Under the pieces are notes generated by a model. That model ran no database searches. It was not told the DNA's origin and saw nothing but the letters and a program-made list of their open reading frames with translations. Source: Candidatus Vesicomyosocius okutanii (GTDB lineage Bacteria > Pseudomonadota > Gammaproteobacteria > PS1 > Pseudothioglobaceae). From it: a stretch of 64,000 bases of DNA. Positions 1 to 9,343 of this stretch are shown here, in pieces (the stretch's first letter is position 1; the number at the start of each line of letters is the position of its first letter). The position numbers and the translations under genes were made by a program. The stretch spans positions 558,001 to 622,000 of the forward strand of contig NC_009465.1 in assembly GCF_000010405.1 (NCBI RefSeq). The letters are read 5' to 3'.

Positions 1-16
1 TTTTACCATATGCCAT
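1..16 (-). CDS. iscU: IscU Fe-S scaffold, first five codons (cut by window edge)
   Basis: Only the start lies in the window: ATG at 16-14 followed by codons for A-Y-G-K, matching the usual IscU opening (MAY...). A purine-rich GGGGAAAAGAG stretch lies just upstream. It sits immediately downstream of iscS on the same strand, where iscU normally lies in the isc operon. The call rests on position and the first residues only. Confidence 0.6.
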
Positions 17-83
17 CTCTTTTCCCCTTTTAGTGCTTATTGTTATTGTAAACCTCTAATCCTATATATTTATTACAATTATT

Positions 84-1298
84 TTAATGTGCCGACCATT
101 CAACTTTACTAATATCAACACCATCTTTGAACATATCCCAAAGTGGTGATAAATCACGTAATTTATCAACTTTAGCACGTACTAAATCTATAGCTTTATC
201 AATTTGTGCTTCAGTAGTATAACGTCCAATAGTGAATCTAATTGATGAGTGGGCTAATTCATCGTTTAAACCCAGAGCACGTAAAACATACGAAGGTTCA
301 AGACTTAAACTAGTACAAGCTGAACCTGAAGATACAGCAATATCGTTAATAGCCATCATTAATGATTCTCCTTCAACATAATTAAAACTGATATTTAGGT
401 TACCGGGAATACGACTTTCCATATCGCCATTTACCACAACCTCTTCCATATCAATAAAACCTACCAATAAACGGTCACGTAATTGTCTAATTTTTGTATT
501 TTCTTCTCTCATTTCAGCTTGTGCAATCGCAAAAGCCTCGCCCATGCCAACAATTTGATGTGTGGCTAAAGTGCCTGAACGCATACCTCTTTCATGTCCA
601 CCACCATGCATTTGCGCCTCAATCCGTACACGTGGCTTACGACGCACATAAAGAGCACCCATACCTTTAGGCCCATAAATTTTATGGGCTGAAAAACTCA
701 TTAAATCAACGGATAATTCTGATAAACTAATCGCTACTTTTCCTGCTGATTGTGCCGCATCAACATGAAAGAAAATATTATTCTGATGGCAAAGATTACC
801 AATAGATTCAATATCTTGAATCACACCAATTTCGTTATTAACATGCATGATTGATACCAATATAGTATCTTCACGCATAGCGTCTCTTAAGATATTTAGG
901 TCTAATAAACCATTTGACATTGGATCTAAATACGTCACCTCAAAACCTTCACGCTCTAATTGTCGACAAGTATCTAACACAGACTTATGTTCAGTTTTTA
1001 AAGTGATAATATGCTTGCCTTTTTTATGATAAAAATGTGCAACACCTTTAATGGCTAGGTTATTAGACTCAGTTGCACCAGAAGTCCAAACAATTTCTTT
1101 TGGATCAGCGTCTATCAAATTAGCCACCTGTTGTCTGGCTTTTTTAACAGCTTCATCGGCTTGCCAGCCATAATAATGAGAATTTGATGCAGAATTGCCA
1201 AAATTACCATCCTTTGTTAAAAATTGTATCATTTTCTGAGCAACACGTTCATCAACAGGGGTTGTTGCTGAATAATCCATATAAGTAGGTATTGACAT
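84..1298 (-). CDS. iscS: Cysteine desulfurase IscS
   Basis: A PLP-dependent class V aminotransferase-fold enzyme that takes sulfur from L-cysteine and passes a persulfide to IscU, and also to tRNA thiolation enzymes such as the TtcA encoded nearby. The PLP-binding lysine lies in [12 protein letters not shown] at K206. The catalytic loop cysteine lies in SSGSACTS at C328. Both positions equal those of E. coli IscS, and the 404 aa length is also that of E. coli. The gene follows iscR by 2 bp and precedes iscU, so the order iscR-iscS-iscU is intact. Cytoplasmic. I see no lesion. Confidence 0.97.
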   Translation of the reverse strand: MSIPTYMDYSATTPVDERVAQKMIQFLTKDGNFGNSASNSHYYGWQADEAVKKARQQVANLIDADPKEIVWTSGATESNNLAIKGVAHFYHKKGKHIITLKTEHKSVLDTCRQLEREGFEVTYLDPMSNGLLDLNILRDAMREDTILVSIMHVNNEIGVIQDIESIGNLCHQNNIFFHVDAAQSAGKVAISLSELSVDLMSFSAHKIYGPKGMGALYVRRKPRVRIEAQMHGGGHERGMRSGTLATHQIVGMGEAFAIAQAEMREENTKIRQLRDRLLVGFIDMEEVVVNGDMESRIPGNLNISFNYVEGESLMMAINDIAVSSGSACTSLSLEPSYVLRALGLNDELAHSSIRFTIGRYTTEAQIDKAIDLVRAKVDKLRDLSPLWDMFKDGVDISKVEWSAH

Positions 1299-1300
1299 AT

Positions 1301-1720
1301 TTATACTCCTTTGTTTGAATTATGATCGTCAATTACCATTTGCAAGGTCTTGCCGTTCAAAAATGTTCTAATTTGTTCACTAACCTCGCACCACAATTGA
1401 TGAGAAATACATTGACGTCCATTGTTACATACTTTAATGCCTTTACAACGACGTAAATCAATATTTTCATCTACTGCTTCAATAATTTGGGTTAAATTAA
1501 TATCACAAGCTTTAGCATCAAGCAAATAACCACCACCTGGTCCGCGCACACTTTTAACCAATTCAGCACGACGTAATTTGGCAAATAATTGTTCCAAGTA
1601 AGACAATGAAATATTTTGTCTTTGTGAAATAATATCTAGAGTAATAGGTTTTCCAGTGTCATTAGATGCCAAATCTAATATTGCAGTTACTGCGTAACGA
1701 CCTTTGGTTGTTAATTGCAT
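1301..1720 (-). CDS. iscR: Fe-S cluster regulator IscR (Rrf2 family)
   Basis: A winged-helix Rrf2-type repressor that binds a [2Fe-2S] cluster and represses the isc operon when the cluster is present. The cluster ligands are conserved as C92, C98, C104 and H107 ([18 protein letters not shown]), the same numbering as in E. coli IscR. The recognition helix region is residues 28-60 ([13 protein letters not shown]). At 139 aa it is slightly short at the C-terminus, which is poorly conserved in the family. It heads the isc operon behind a good promoter that overlaps an IscR-like palindrome, so autoregulation is likely. It is one of very few transcription factors in the window. Confidence 0.96.
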   Translation of the reverse strand: MQLTTKGRYAVTAILDLASNDTGKPITLDIISQRQNISLSYLEQLFAKLRRAELVKSVRGPGGGYLLDAKACDINLTQIIEAVDENIDLRRCKGIKVCNNGRQCISHQLWCEVSEQIRTFLNGKTLQMVIDDHNSNKGV

Positions 1721-1748
1721 ATCGGTCCTAATTCTAATAATAACAATA

Positions 1749-1778
1749 ATTATACACTTAACCTAGTTATTTAGTCAA
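1749..1778 (-). promoter_or_regulatory. Sigma70-type promoter of iscR
   Basis: On the minus strand, -35 TTGACT (1778-1773) and a perfect -10 TATAAT (1754-1749) are separated by 18 bp. The -10 lies 28 bp upstream of the iscR ATG. This is among the best promoter matches in the window. Confidence 0.7.
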
Positions 1779-1784
1779 GTAAAG
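1755..1784 (-). promoter_or_regulatory. Probable IscR type 1 operator overlapping the iscR promoter
   Basis: The minus strand carries an imperfect palindrome, ACTTGACTAAAT facing AACTAGGTTAAGTGT, that covers the -35 and spacer. Its TTGACTA...TAGnnnAA pattern resembles the published type 1 IscR site (ATASYYGACTRWWWYAGTCRRSTAT). Placement over the promoter is as expected for autorepression by cluster-bound IscR. Site quality was judged by eye. Confidence 0.5.
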
Positions 1785-1802
1785 AACCTTAACATCAAAT
1801 AG

Positions 1803-2501
1803 TTATTTACTTTCAATCTCCAAATCATTCATAGAAGCTCCTTGCTGGTCTTTAATGTTCAATTTCTTTGAAATCTTATGCAATTGGAAATCCACATCGT
1901 GTAAATGTAGCAAAATAAAATTAATAGCCTCAACAGTAGGATCATCAACATTATTACCCACAGCATAAGAATCAAAATGATTTGATTGAATTTTATTATT
2001 TTTTAAAATACGACCAGGAACACCAACAACTATCTGAGATTTATCAATAGATTTAACTACCACAGAATTTGAACCTACTCTAACATTATCGGCAAGTACA
2101 ATTGGACCTAGTATCTTTGCGCCAGCTCCAATCACTACATTATTACCTAAGATAGGATGGCGTTTACCCTTTTGCCAAGTTGTTCCACCAAGCGTAACAC
2201 CATGATACAAAGTACAATCATCACCAATTTCAGCAGTTTCACCAATAACTACACCCATACCATGATCAATAAAAAAACGTCGACCAATAACAGCACCGGG
2301 ATGAATTTCAATACCTGTAAACCATCTTGCTAATGATGATACAAATCTTGCTAGCCATTTAAATTTAAACTTCCACAATCGATGACTCAAACGATAAAAT
2401 AACATAGCTTGCACGCCTGAATAGCAAGTTATAATTTCAAAGATATTTCTAGCAGCAGGGTCACGATCAAAAATACTTTGAATATCTTCAATAAATTTCA
2501 T
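1803..2501 (-). CDS. cysE: Serine O-acetyltransferase CysE
   Basis: Makes O-acetyl-L-serine from serine and acetyl-CoA, the first step of cysteine synthesis, and so supplies substrate for IscS encoded next door. The C-terminal half is a left-handed beta-helix of hexapeptide repeats (about residues 65-165). Catalytic residues include D79/H80 (IDHGMG) and the region around H100 (LYHGVTLGG). The N-terminal helical SAT domain covers about residues 1-60. At 232 aa it is the shorter EpsC-like form. The cysE-iscR pairing occurs in other bacteria. A good promoter ends only 7 bp before the ATG and no Shine-Dalgarno is visible, so the message may be leaderless. Confidence 0.95.
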   Translation of the reverse strand: MKFIEDIQSIFDRDPAARNIFEIITCYSGVQAMLFYRLSHRLWKFKFKWLARFVSSLARWFTGIEIHPGAVIGRRFFIDHGMGVVIGETAEIGDDCTLYHGVTLGGTTWQKGKRHPILGNNVVIGAGAKILGPIVLADNVRVGSNSVVVKSIDKSQIVVGVPGRILKNNKIQSNHFDSYAVGNNVDDPTVEAINFILLHLHDVDFQLHKISKKLNIKDQQGASMNDLEIESK

Positions 2502-2508
2502 AGGTCAA

Positions 2509-2538
2509 ATTATATCATATAAGCCCAATATGCCTCAA
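2509..2538 (-). promoter_or_regulatory. Sigma70-type promoter of cysE
   Basis: Minus strand: -35 TTGAGG (2538-2533), 18 bp spacer, -10 TATAAT (2514-2509). Only 7 bp separate the -10 from the cysE ATG at 2501, so transcription would begin at or next to the A of the start codon. Confidence 0.55.
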
Positions 2539-2569
2539 ATTTCGTTTATATATAAACAATTCTATTGTA

Positions 2570-3409
2570 TTAATACTTAATAACTGATTTAAAACGCTTA
2601 TAATTCCACAAGTATTGCTCTGGTTGAGTTGTGACTAAATCTTCAATAACCTTATTCATTAACGATACATCATCTCCAAGTATGTTTGTGTCAGACAGTA
2701 TTTGTACTGGTTTAAGATTAAGTTCATAGCCCTTAGCATTTGGTAGACGTTTTGTCCACGCCATAATTACTTGAGCATTATTCTTTCTAGTAAGTCTTAC
2801 TAGTAAAGTCATGGTACGTGTATCTTGTGAGAAAAATGGTGCTAAGATACTACCCATTTCACCAGGATCTTGGTCAGGTAATATAGCAATAAGTTGTTTC
2901 TTATTAATTGCTCTTTGCAATTTAATAACACCTTTTTTATTAGCTGGTACCATTAATAAATCACCCTGCTCTCGTTTTGAAAGTAATAACCTGTTTTGTT
3001 GTTTATTTTTTAAAATTTTATACATAAATGTGACTGGCTTAGTTAGTGATATCATTCTAGCTACCAACTCCCAACAACCAAAATGTGGTACTAATAAGAT
3101 AACAGCTTTATTACTTCTAAGATGCTGAATACCTAAGGTTTTTGTAACGTATTTGACATTATCATCAAAATTCTTAAACCAAATAAATCCAGATTCACTT
3201 AAACCTTTGCCTGACTCTATTAGAGACTTTCTAATTAGGATTTGTTGTTGTTTTGAATTTAACCCTGGAAAACAAAGTTGAATATTTTTACTTACTATAG
3301 CTCTAGAGTTAGACTTTGTTAAATACAAATATTGGCCAATAACCGTACCAATAAAATGATTTAATTTCAGCGGTATAATTGAAAAAATCCAAAGAATAAA
3401 CCTAATCAT
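2570..3409 (-). CDS. lpxL: Lipid A late acyltransferase (LpxL/HtrB family)
   Basis: An inner-membrane LPLAT-family enzyme that adds a secondary acyl chain to Kdo2-lipid IVA. The catalytic H-x4-E/D motif is seen as HFGCWE near residue 108, and DQDPGE near residue 180 fits the second conserved block. The N-terminus MIRFILWIFSIIPL is the family's usual membrane anchor. I chose the ATG at 3409, just after the ttcA stop and behind an AAAGG element; an in-frame ATG at 3430 would overlap ttcA and add seven atypical residues. LpxL and LpxM cannot be separated by eye. Lipid A is therefore probably still made. Confidence 0.85.
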   Translation of the reverse strand: MIRFILWIFSIIPLKLNHFIGTVIGQYLYLTKSNSRAIVSKNIQLCFPGLNSKQQQILIRKSLIESGKGLSESGFIWFKNFDDNVKYVTKTLGIQHLRSNKAVILLVPHFGCWELVARMISLTKPVTFMYKILKNKQQNRLLLSKREQGDLLMVPANKKGVIKLQRAINKKQLIAILPDQDPGEMGSILAPFFSQDTRTMTLLVRLTRKNNAQVIMAWTKRLPNAKGYELNLKPVQILSDTNILGDDVSLMNKVIEDLVTTQPEQYLWNYKRFKSVIKY

Positions 3410-3410
3410 T

Positions 3411-4151
3411 CTAACCTTTCTTGGTTTCATCCAACATAGGTTTCATGGCACTTAGTAGATTTTTGTATAAATTAGGTGTACGTTTTTCTTCAGTTAATAA
3501 CCACTTCTTAAAATGCATCCGCTCAGTAGGCATTTGGTAACAAGCTGGACAAGAATCTTTAATCACAGGTAAGTGTGTTATTTTGGCAAAATCAGCCAAT
3601 TGTCTTTCTCGAACGTATGTTAGTGGGCGAATAACTCGTAAATCCTTTGCATCATTAATATAATGAGCTTTCATAGTTTGAATTTTGCCATTATGACACA
3701 TTGACATCATTAGTGATTCAGCCAAGTCATCCAAATGATGTCCTAATGCTAAAACATTATAACCTTCACGCCGTGCCACTTGGTACATTAGTCCTCGTTT
3801 AATGCGAGCGCAAAAAGAGCAATATGAATTTCCTTTCATGCTTTTTTCAGCTTGCTTCATAATCGAAAAAGTTTCGAAAAAATACGGCGTATCAAATTTT
3901 CTAAAAAAATATTCCAAAGCTTGCGGCTCAAAACCATCTATTTTAGGGTCAATAGTAACCACACCAAATTCAAAATAAATTGGGGCAGAAACTAAAAAAT
4001 GTCGAAAAATATGGAACAAACTCAACGAGTCTTTACCGCCAGATACTGCCAGAAGCACTTTATCGTCTTTCTTAATCATTTTAAAATCATTAATAGCACG
4101 ACCGACTAATTTAACTAGTAATTTTGGCAGAACTATTCTAGGATTAACCAT
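3411..4151 (-). CDS. ttcA: tRNA 2-thiocytidine synthetase TtcA
   Basis: An ATP-dependent Fe-S enzyme that thiolates C32 in some tRNAs, with sulfur coming ultimately from IscS. The PP-loop is SGGKDS (about residues 39-44). Two CxxC pairs are present: CSFC near residue 112 and CPAC near residue 202, the usual cluster-ligand region. At 246 aa it is a little shorter than E. coli TtcA (311 aa), having lost terminal extensions. It is upstream of lpxL with almost no gap. Cytoplasmic. Confidence 0.92.
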   Translation of the reverse strand: MVNPRIVLPKLLVKLVGRAINDFKMIKKDDKVLLAVSGGKDSLSLFHIFRHFLVSAPIYFEFGVVTIDPKIDGFEPQALEYFFRKFDTPYFFETFSIMKQAEKSMKGNSYCSFCARIKRGLMYQVARREGYNVLALGHHLDDLAESLMMSMCHNGKIQTMKAHYINDAKDLRVIRPLTYVRERQLADFAKITHLPVIKDSCPACYQMPTERMHFKKWLLTEEKRTPNLYKNLLSAMKPMLDETKKG

Positions 4152-4690
4152 ATACCTTTTCTTAGAAGAATTTATTTTATTTGTGAAAACCGTTTTCTTT
4201 GTCTTGCTATATTTCCTGTATTCGAATTATTTTCAATACCTGCTATACAAAAAAGTCTTCTCACTATTGGTTATGTTAATGGATATTTCAGATAATAATC
4301 TTTTTTTTATAACTCCTACTTAGATCACCTTTATTAATAGTATAAGACACTCATCAAATGAAATAAAATCATTATAAAAAATCAAAATAATAAATATATG
4401 GGGTTACTAAATCTTTTATTAGATAATTAATATTTATGTTATAGTTTCTAACTATTGTAATTTTATATTTAATACTTTTTACATCAAACTATAATTGGAT
4501 AAAAACTGTCTTTTTTAAAGAATGATAAATCAAATCTTGATAGTTATAAAAGATAAAATTCATGTTATCTAATTCAGTCAAACCATTTAGTAACGCACTA
4601 ATAATTTCATTATATTTTGGGTTTAATTGATAGATTTTATGTTTAATTAAAACGAAATCTTACTCAGGTTACATCATTGTATAGCCTAAT
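4152..4690. other. Gene-free AT-rich stretch with one short decayed reading frame
   Basis: No intact gene seen. On the minus strand 4659-4489 is a 56-residue frame preceded by an in-frame stop and lacking a start (internal run LNPKYNEIISALLNGL). It reads like the tail of a real protein, but I do not recognise the family. It lies directly downstream of the TolC-like gene, so it may be the remnant of an operon partner. Confidence 0.4.
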
Positions 4691-6061
4691 TTATAATGGT
4701 GATAATTGATCAATGATTTCTTTAAAATTAAGCACTAATTCTTGATAATTTTTAAACACTTGGATATAATTAAGATTTACACTTTGTTCATTATTTTGCG
4801 CTGCAATAACAAAACTTATCTGAGAGTTAGCATTATTATATCTTCGTCTTTCTTCAATAGTCCGAGCTTTGGCAGTTTTTATTTGCGCTTTACTTAATTC
4901 AAGTATTTCTACTAAATATTTGATCTTTTGTTTTAATACATTCGCTTTAGCATAAATATTTAGTAATTGCTCTTGCTTTTTCTCTTTAGCTTTAGCAAGC
5001 ATTATTTGTGTTTTTGTAATGTTTGATTTAGCTTGAATATTACCGATAGGATAGCTAAAATCTAAGCCAATATTCCATGATGAACTTGGATTAAAAATAG
5101 AGTTTGTATAATAGCTATTTTTACTTTCATTTGTAATGCCAAGTTTTAAGTCAAATTTTGCTTTTGAATTACTCTTATCACTCTTTAATTGAAGTTCTAA
5201 CAAATCTTGATTTAAATCAGCTATTTTTAATACTCTAGAATTAGCTAATAAGTACTGTTTAAGATCATCTTTATTAATTATGTAAGGCTTATATAAATCA
5301 AATTCAGCTTTAACGCTATAAAGATTAATATCTAAAATAATAGATAATTCATAACGTAAAATATTTAAATATTGTTGAGTTTGAAGTTGCCTATGTTTAG
5401 CGCTATGATAAGCATCTTCTTGCAATAACACATCAACTTTGTCAATAACTGCCATCTTAAATTTTTGTTTAACTAAAGTTAATTCTTGAGCTGCTAAATC
5501 TAGCCGTTGATTATCAATTATTAAACGCTCTTGTATGTAAGCTAAATCAATAAATTTTTTTAATTGGACAAGAATAAAAGCTTCTTTTTGTTCAGCAATA
5601 TTAAGCTTAGATATTTGCATGTTAATACTAGATAAACCCGTATTTAGTTTATCATTTATACCACTTGCATTCTTTAATAATGGATGAACATAATCAATAG
5701 AGAATTTACTATTATTAGTATCTACATTAGTAGTTGTATTCTTATTTTGTTGTCTCCAACTATGTTTAAAAGTAATATCAGCGCCTGAACTTACTATTTT
5801 TTTAGTTGCCAAAAAATCAACTGAAATAGTATTTAAATTATTATCTATATCTACATTGTTAAAATTAGTTTTTACTCCAACAAGCCAATTTTGATTAGCT
5901 GTAGTTTCTTGTTGATCAATTTTCTTAATTTGTAAAGATAAATCAAGCTTTGTAAAAAAAGGATGTATATCTTCTAAACGTTCAATAAATTTATTTTGTG
6001 TCATTGCTTTAGAATTAAAACAAAAAATAAAAATAAAAATAAAAATAAAATGTTTTTTCAT
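4691..6061 (-). CDS. TolC-family outer-membrane efflux protein
   Basis: An outer-membrane channel of the OEP/TolC type, the exit duct of tripartite efflux or type I secretion. After a signal peptide (MKKHFIFIFIFIFCFNSKA) come two long repeats rich in Leu/Ala/Lys/Gln heptads, about residues 150-250 and 345-450, as expected for coiled-coil tunnel helices, with beta-strand-like segments between. 456 aa is normal. It overlaps the aroK stop by 4 bp (ATGA). No membrane-fusion or inner-membrane pump gene is adjacent, so its partner is unknown. The hydrophobic signal core is encoded by a hexanucleotide tandem repeat. Asn and Lys richness follows base composition. Confidence 0.8.
   Translation of the reverse strand: MKKHFIFIFIFIFCFNSKAMTQNKFIERLEDIHPFFTKLDLSLQIKKIDQQETTANQNWLVGVKTNFNNVDIDNNLNTISVDFLATKKIVSSGADITFKHSWRQQNKNTTTNVDTNNSKFSIDYVHPLLKNASGINDKLNTGLSSINMQISKLNIAEQKEAFILVQLKKFIDLAYIQERLIIDNQRLDLAAQELTLVKQKFKMAVIDKVDVLLQEDAYHSAKHRQLQTQQYLNILRYELSIILDINLYSVKAEFDLYKPYIINKDDLKQYLLANSRVLKIADLNQDLLELQLKSDKSNSKAKFDLKLGITNESKNSYYTNSIFNPSSSWNIGLDFSYPIGNIQAKSNITKTQIMLAKAKEKKQEQLLNIYAKANVLKQKIKYLVEILELSKAQIKTAKARTIEERRRYNNANSQISFVIAAQNNEQSVNLNYIQVFKNYQELVLNFKEIIDQLSPL
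6022..6050 (-). repeat. Hexanucleotide tandem repeat inside the TolC-like signal peptide
   Basis: About four copies of AAAAAT on the plus strand (6023-6046 plus partial ends), encoding the FIFIFIF core of the signal peptide. Gain or loss of whole units would change signal length by two residues without frameshift. Confidence 0.85.
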
Positions 6062-6582
6062 ATCGGAATGACTTTTATAATTTCACTAATAATAGCGTAT
6101 AATTTTTTACTTGTAGTATCAATTACTACATCTGCTACTGTCTGATATAAAGGCCCCCGTTTTAATAATAAATTATTAAAAGTTTTTTCTCTGTCATATG
6201 ATTGTTCAAGTAGAGGTCTAGATTTAGAATTCATGGTATACTTAAGTAATTGTTCAACTGTTGATGATAGATATATTACAAAATTACCCTGCTTAAGGAT
6301 TTTTCGATTTTGAGGGTTAATAACGATACCCCCACCAGTAGCAATAACAATATGCTTAATTTCACATAAATCAGCCAATATTTGCATTTCACGTTTGCGA
6401 AAGCCCTTCTCTCCCTCTACATCAAAAATATGATTAATAGAAACACCTGTTCGTGCTACTATCTCAAAATCTGAATCAAAAAAATCACGATTAAGAATAC
6501 AGGCTAAACGACGACCAACTGATGTTTTACCAGAGCCCATAGGCCCAACTAAAATAATATTTCTTGACGAATTACTACTCAC
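6058..6582 (-). CDS. aroK: Shikimate kinase
   Basis: Phosphorylates shikimate with ATP, the fifth step of the shikimate pathway; its product feeds AroA encoded at 43.4 kb. The Walker A loop is GPMGSGKT (residues 13-20). The shikimate-binding DSDFEI (about residue 37) and a GGG loop (ATGGGIV, about residue 84) are conserved, as is the lid arginine region (SKSRPLL). 174 aa is typical. The stop overlaps the start of the downstream tolC-like gene. Cytoplasmic. Confidence 0.95.
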   Translation of the reverse strand: MSSNSSRNIILVGPMGSGKTSVGRRLACILNRDFFDSDFEIVARTGVSINHIFDVEGEKGFRKREMQILADLCEIKHIVIATGGGIVINPQNRKILKQGNFVIYLSSTVEQLLKYTMNSKSRPLLEQSYDREKTFNNLLLKRGPLYQTVADVVIDTTSKKLYAIISEIIKVIPI

Positions 6583-6783
6583 GAAAACTTATGCTGATTC
6601 GTAATTGAAACAACGATACGAATAAGATACCTTATCATTTTTTATCAATTTGAAAAAATATCATAAGATTCATATTCTAATTTTATTCCTTTAGTTTAGA
6701 GCAATAGAATTGCTAAATTTTTTGCTTTCACAATACTAAAAATAACATGTTTTTTAAAAAATCGTTCACATAATATAATTTCA

Positions 6784-7713
6784 TTAGCAAAATCCCTTAA
6801 CAATCCAATGTTGGTATTGCTCATTTCTCCCATAGACACAATTAAAATATAAAGTTTGCAATTGTTCGGTTACTGGACCACGTGTACCTAAACCAATTAT
6901 ACGATTATCCAACTCACGAATAGGAGTTATTTCTGCTGCGGTACCTGTAAAAAATGCTTCATCTGAAATATACACCTCATCACGAGTAATGTGTTTTTCA
7001 ATCACTTTATAACCTAAATCAGTTGCCAATTTGAATACTGTATCACGGGTAATTCCTGCTAGTGCTGAAGTTAAACTAGGTGTGTAAATAACACTATCTT
7101 GCACAATAAAAATATTTTCTCCACTACCTTCAGCCACGAAACCATCAACGTCTAACAATAATGCTTCATCATAACCATCAATTAAAGCTTCCTGTAAAGC
7201 AAGCATTGAATTAATATAGTTACCATTAGCTTTGGCTTTAGTCATCGTAATATTAACATGATGACGCGTGTAACTGGAAGTCCGAACACGAATACCATTT
7301 TTCATATTATCCTCACCTAAATACGACCCCCACTCCCAAGCAGCAATAATAGTATGTACCTTAAGCCCATCAGCACGTAATCCCATACCTTCTGAACCAT
7401 AAAAACACATAGGGCGAATATAAGCACTATCAAGATTATTTTTAGCAACTGCGTCTTTTGAGACTTGATTAAGTTTGTCTTTGGAAAAACCAATATCCAT
7501 ATTCATAATCTTAGCAGAATTAAACAACCTATTAACATGTTCTTCAAGGCGAAAAATTGCTGCTCCTTTTTTGGTTTCATATGCACGAATACCTTCAAAC
7601 ACACCCATACCATAATGCAGAGTATGAGTCAATACATGGACTTTAGCTTCACGCCAATCTATCCAATAACCATCAAACCAAATTAAGCCATCTCTGTCAT
7701 CAAATGTATGCAT
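6784..7713 (-). CDS. ilvE: Branched-chain amino-acid aminotransferase
   Basis: A class IV PLP aminotransferase that makes the last step of valine, leucine and isoleucine synthesis. Family signatures are seen: HTLHYGMGVFEGIRAY near residue 31, a lysine in MTKAKANGNY near residue 160 that should hold PLP, and EGSGENIFIV near residue 196. 309 aa matches E. coli IlvE. It follows lysC by 2 bp on the same strand, so the two are probably co-transcribed. Cytoplasmic. Confidence 0.95.
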   Translation of the reverse strand: MHTFDDRDGLIWFDGYWIDWREAKVHVLTHTLHYGMGVFEGIRAYETKKGAAIFRLEEHVNRLFNSAKIMNMDIGFSKDKLNQVSKDAVAKNNLDSAYIRPMCFYGSEGMGLRADGLKVHTIIAAWEWGSYLGEDNMKNGIRVRTSSYTRHHVNITMTKAKANGNYINSMLALQEALIDGYDEALLLDVDGFVAEGSGENIFIVQDSVIYTPSLTSALAGITRDTVFKLATDLGYKVIEKHITRDEVYISDEAFFTGTAAEITPIRELDNRIIGLGTRGPVTEQLQTLYFNCVYGRNEQYQHWIVKGFC

Positions 7714-7715
7714 TT

Positions 7716-8939
7716 TTATTCCTTATCCAATTCAAATACAGCGTGTAGTGAACGCACTGCCAACTCTAAATATTTTTCATCAATTACTACTGAAATCTTA
7801 ATTTCACTAGTGGAAATCATCTGAATATTAATACCCTCATTGTGCAATACCTCAAACATTTGAGTGGCGATACCAGCATGAGAACGTATGCCAATACCAA
7901 CCAATGATACCTTAACTACTTTATCATCACTTTGAACAGCTATTGCACCTATCTCTTTACATACATTATTTAAAATCTTACTCGCAGTCTTAAAGTTATT
8001 TCTATGTACAGTAAAAGCAAAATTAGTTAAACCTTCACGTGCAGATACGCTTTGTACAATCATATCAACTTCAATATTAGCACTACTAATTGGATTTAAA
8101 ATTTTAAATGCAATACCAGGTTCGTCTAGCACACCGATTAAACTTAATTTTGCCTCATCTTTATTATGAGCAATACCTGAAATAACTACCTGTTCCACAA
8201 TATTTTCCTCTCTGGTAATTAATGTACCTAAGGGATTATCAATCAAAGATGATAATACTCTTAATGGTACTTTATATTTTGATGCAAACTCTACTGAACG
8301 AATTTGCAAAACTTTTGAGCCAAGTGATGCCATCTCCAACATCTCTTCATAACTAACAACATTTATTCTTCTAGCATTTATCTCAATACGTGGATCAGTT
8401 GTAAAAACACCATCTACATCAGTATAAATTTGACATTCATCAGCCTTAAGAGCAGTAACAAGTGCCACAGCAGTGGTATCAGAACCACCACGCCCCAATG
8501 TAGTAATATGTCCATTTTCATCCACTCCCTGAAATCCTGCCACGACAACAACCTTACCTTGATCTAAACTGTGGAAAATGCGATGATTATCAATTGACTT
8601 AATACGCGCTTTACCATGCTCAGAGTCAGTCATAATACATACCTGCGGACCTGTGTAAGAAACTGCATCACAACCTAACTGTTGCAATGCCATAGTAAGC
8701 AAAGCGATTGTCACTTGTTCTCCAGTTGTTAGCAGAACATCCATCTCTCTTAAAGAGGGTATATCTTGAATGGTTTGTGCAAGCGCAGTCATTCTACTAG
8801 TTTCACCACTCATGGCAGATACACTAACCACTAATTGATGGCCTTTCTCTTTAAATGCTTTAATTTTTTGTGCAACTGCCTGAATACGCTCAACCGAAGC
8901 GACTGAAGTACCGCCATATTTTTGTACAATTAACGCCAT
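7716..8939 (-). CDS. lysC: Aspartate kinase
   Basis: Phosphorylates aspartate, committing it to lysine, threonine, methionine and diaminopimelate synthesis. The N-terminal kinase signature KYGGTS lies at residues 7-12, with GRGGSDTTAVAL near residue 150. Two ACT regulatory domains follow (about residues 265-405). At 407 aa it is a monofunctional kinase with no homoserine dehydrogenase fusion. No other aspartate kinase is in the window. No convincing Shine-Dalgarno is seen before the ATG. Confidence 0.95.
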   Translation of the reverse strand: MALIVQKYGGTSVASVERIQAVAQKIKAFKEKGHQLVVSVSAMSGETSRMTALAQTIQDIPSLREMDVLLTTGEQVTIALLTMALQQLGCDAVSYTGPQVCIMTDSEHGKARIKSIDNHRIFHSLDQGKVVVVAGFQGVDENGHITTLGRGGSDTTAVALVTALKADECQIYTDVDGVFTTDPRIEINARRINVVSYEEMLEMASLGSKVLQIRSVEFASKYKVPLRVLSSLIDNPLGTLITREENIVEQVVISGIAHNKDEAKLSLIGVLDEPGIAFKILNPISSANIEVDMIVQSVSAREGLTNFAFTVHRNNFKTASKILNNVCKEIGAIAVQSDDKVVKVSLVGIGIRSHAGIATQMFEVLHNEGINIQMISTSEIKISVVIDEKYLELAVRSLHAVFELDKE

Positions 8940-9343
8940 TAATTATAATTCAATTAACCAAAAAAATCCCACTAAAACAAGCTTTTTTAAACAGTATTTA
9001 ATACTTAATTACTGTTTAATTATTAAAGATATATTTTGGATTGAAAGCATAAATCAGAAAGTCAGCGCAATCACTACATCAATAATTAATGCTTCGGAAA
9101 TAAACATAGCTAATGCCTAAGCACCTATTAATTGTACCATTAATAGCGGTATAAAACTTTCTATTATAATACTAAAATTAAAAAATAATGATAGAGTAAT
9201 TATTTAGAACCAAAAAAATGATCAAAGTTTAATAAGTCCTATCTTATTTTAAAAAACCTTTTAAACGTTATTATAATACCCCTTATTGTTTATCGATACC
9301 TATTTATCTAGGTAAAATAATAATTTTCGTTTTTCTAAAAAAC
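8940..9343. other. Gene-free stretch with a possible decayed membrane-protein fragment
   Basis: No intact gene. On the minus strand about 9180-9050 a stop-interrupted hydrophobic reading frame (FIPLLMVQLIGA, stop, ALAMFISEALIIDVVIAL) looks like part of a multi-span membrane protein. I cannot name the family. The remainder is AT-rich without visible structure. Confidence 0.35.
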
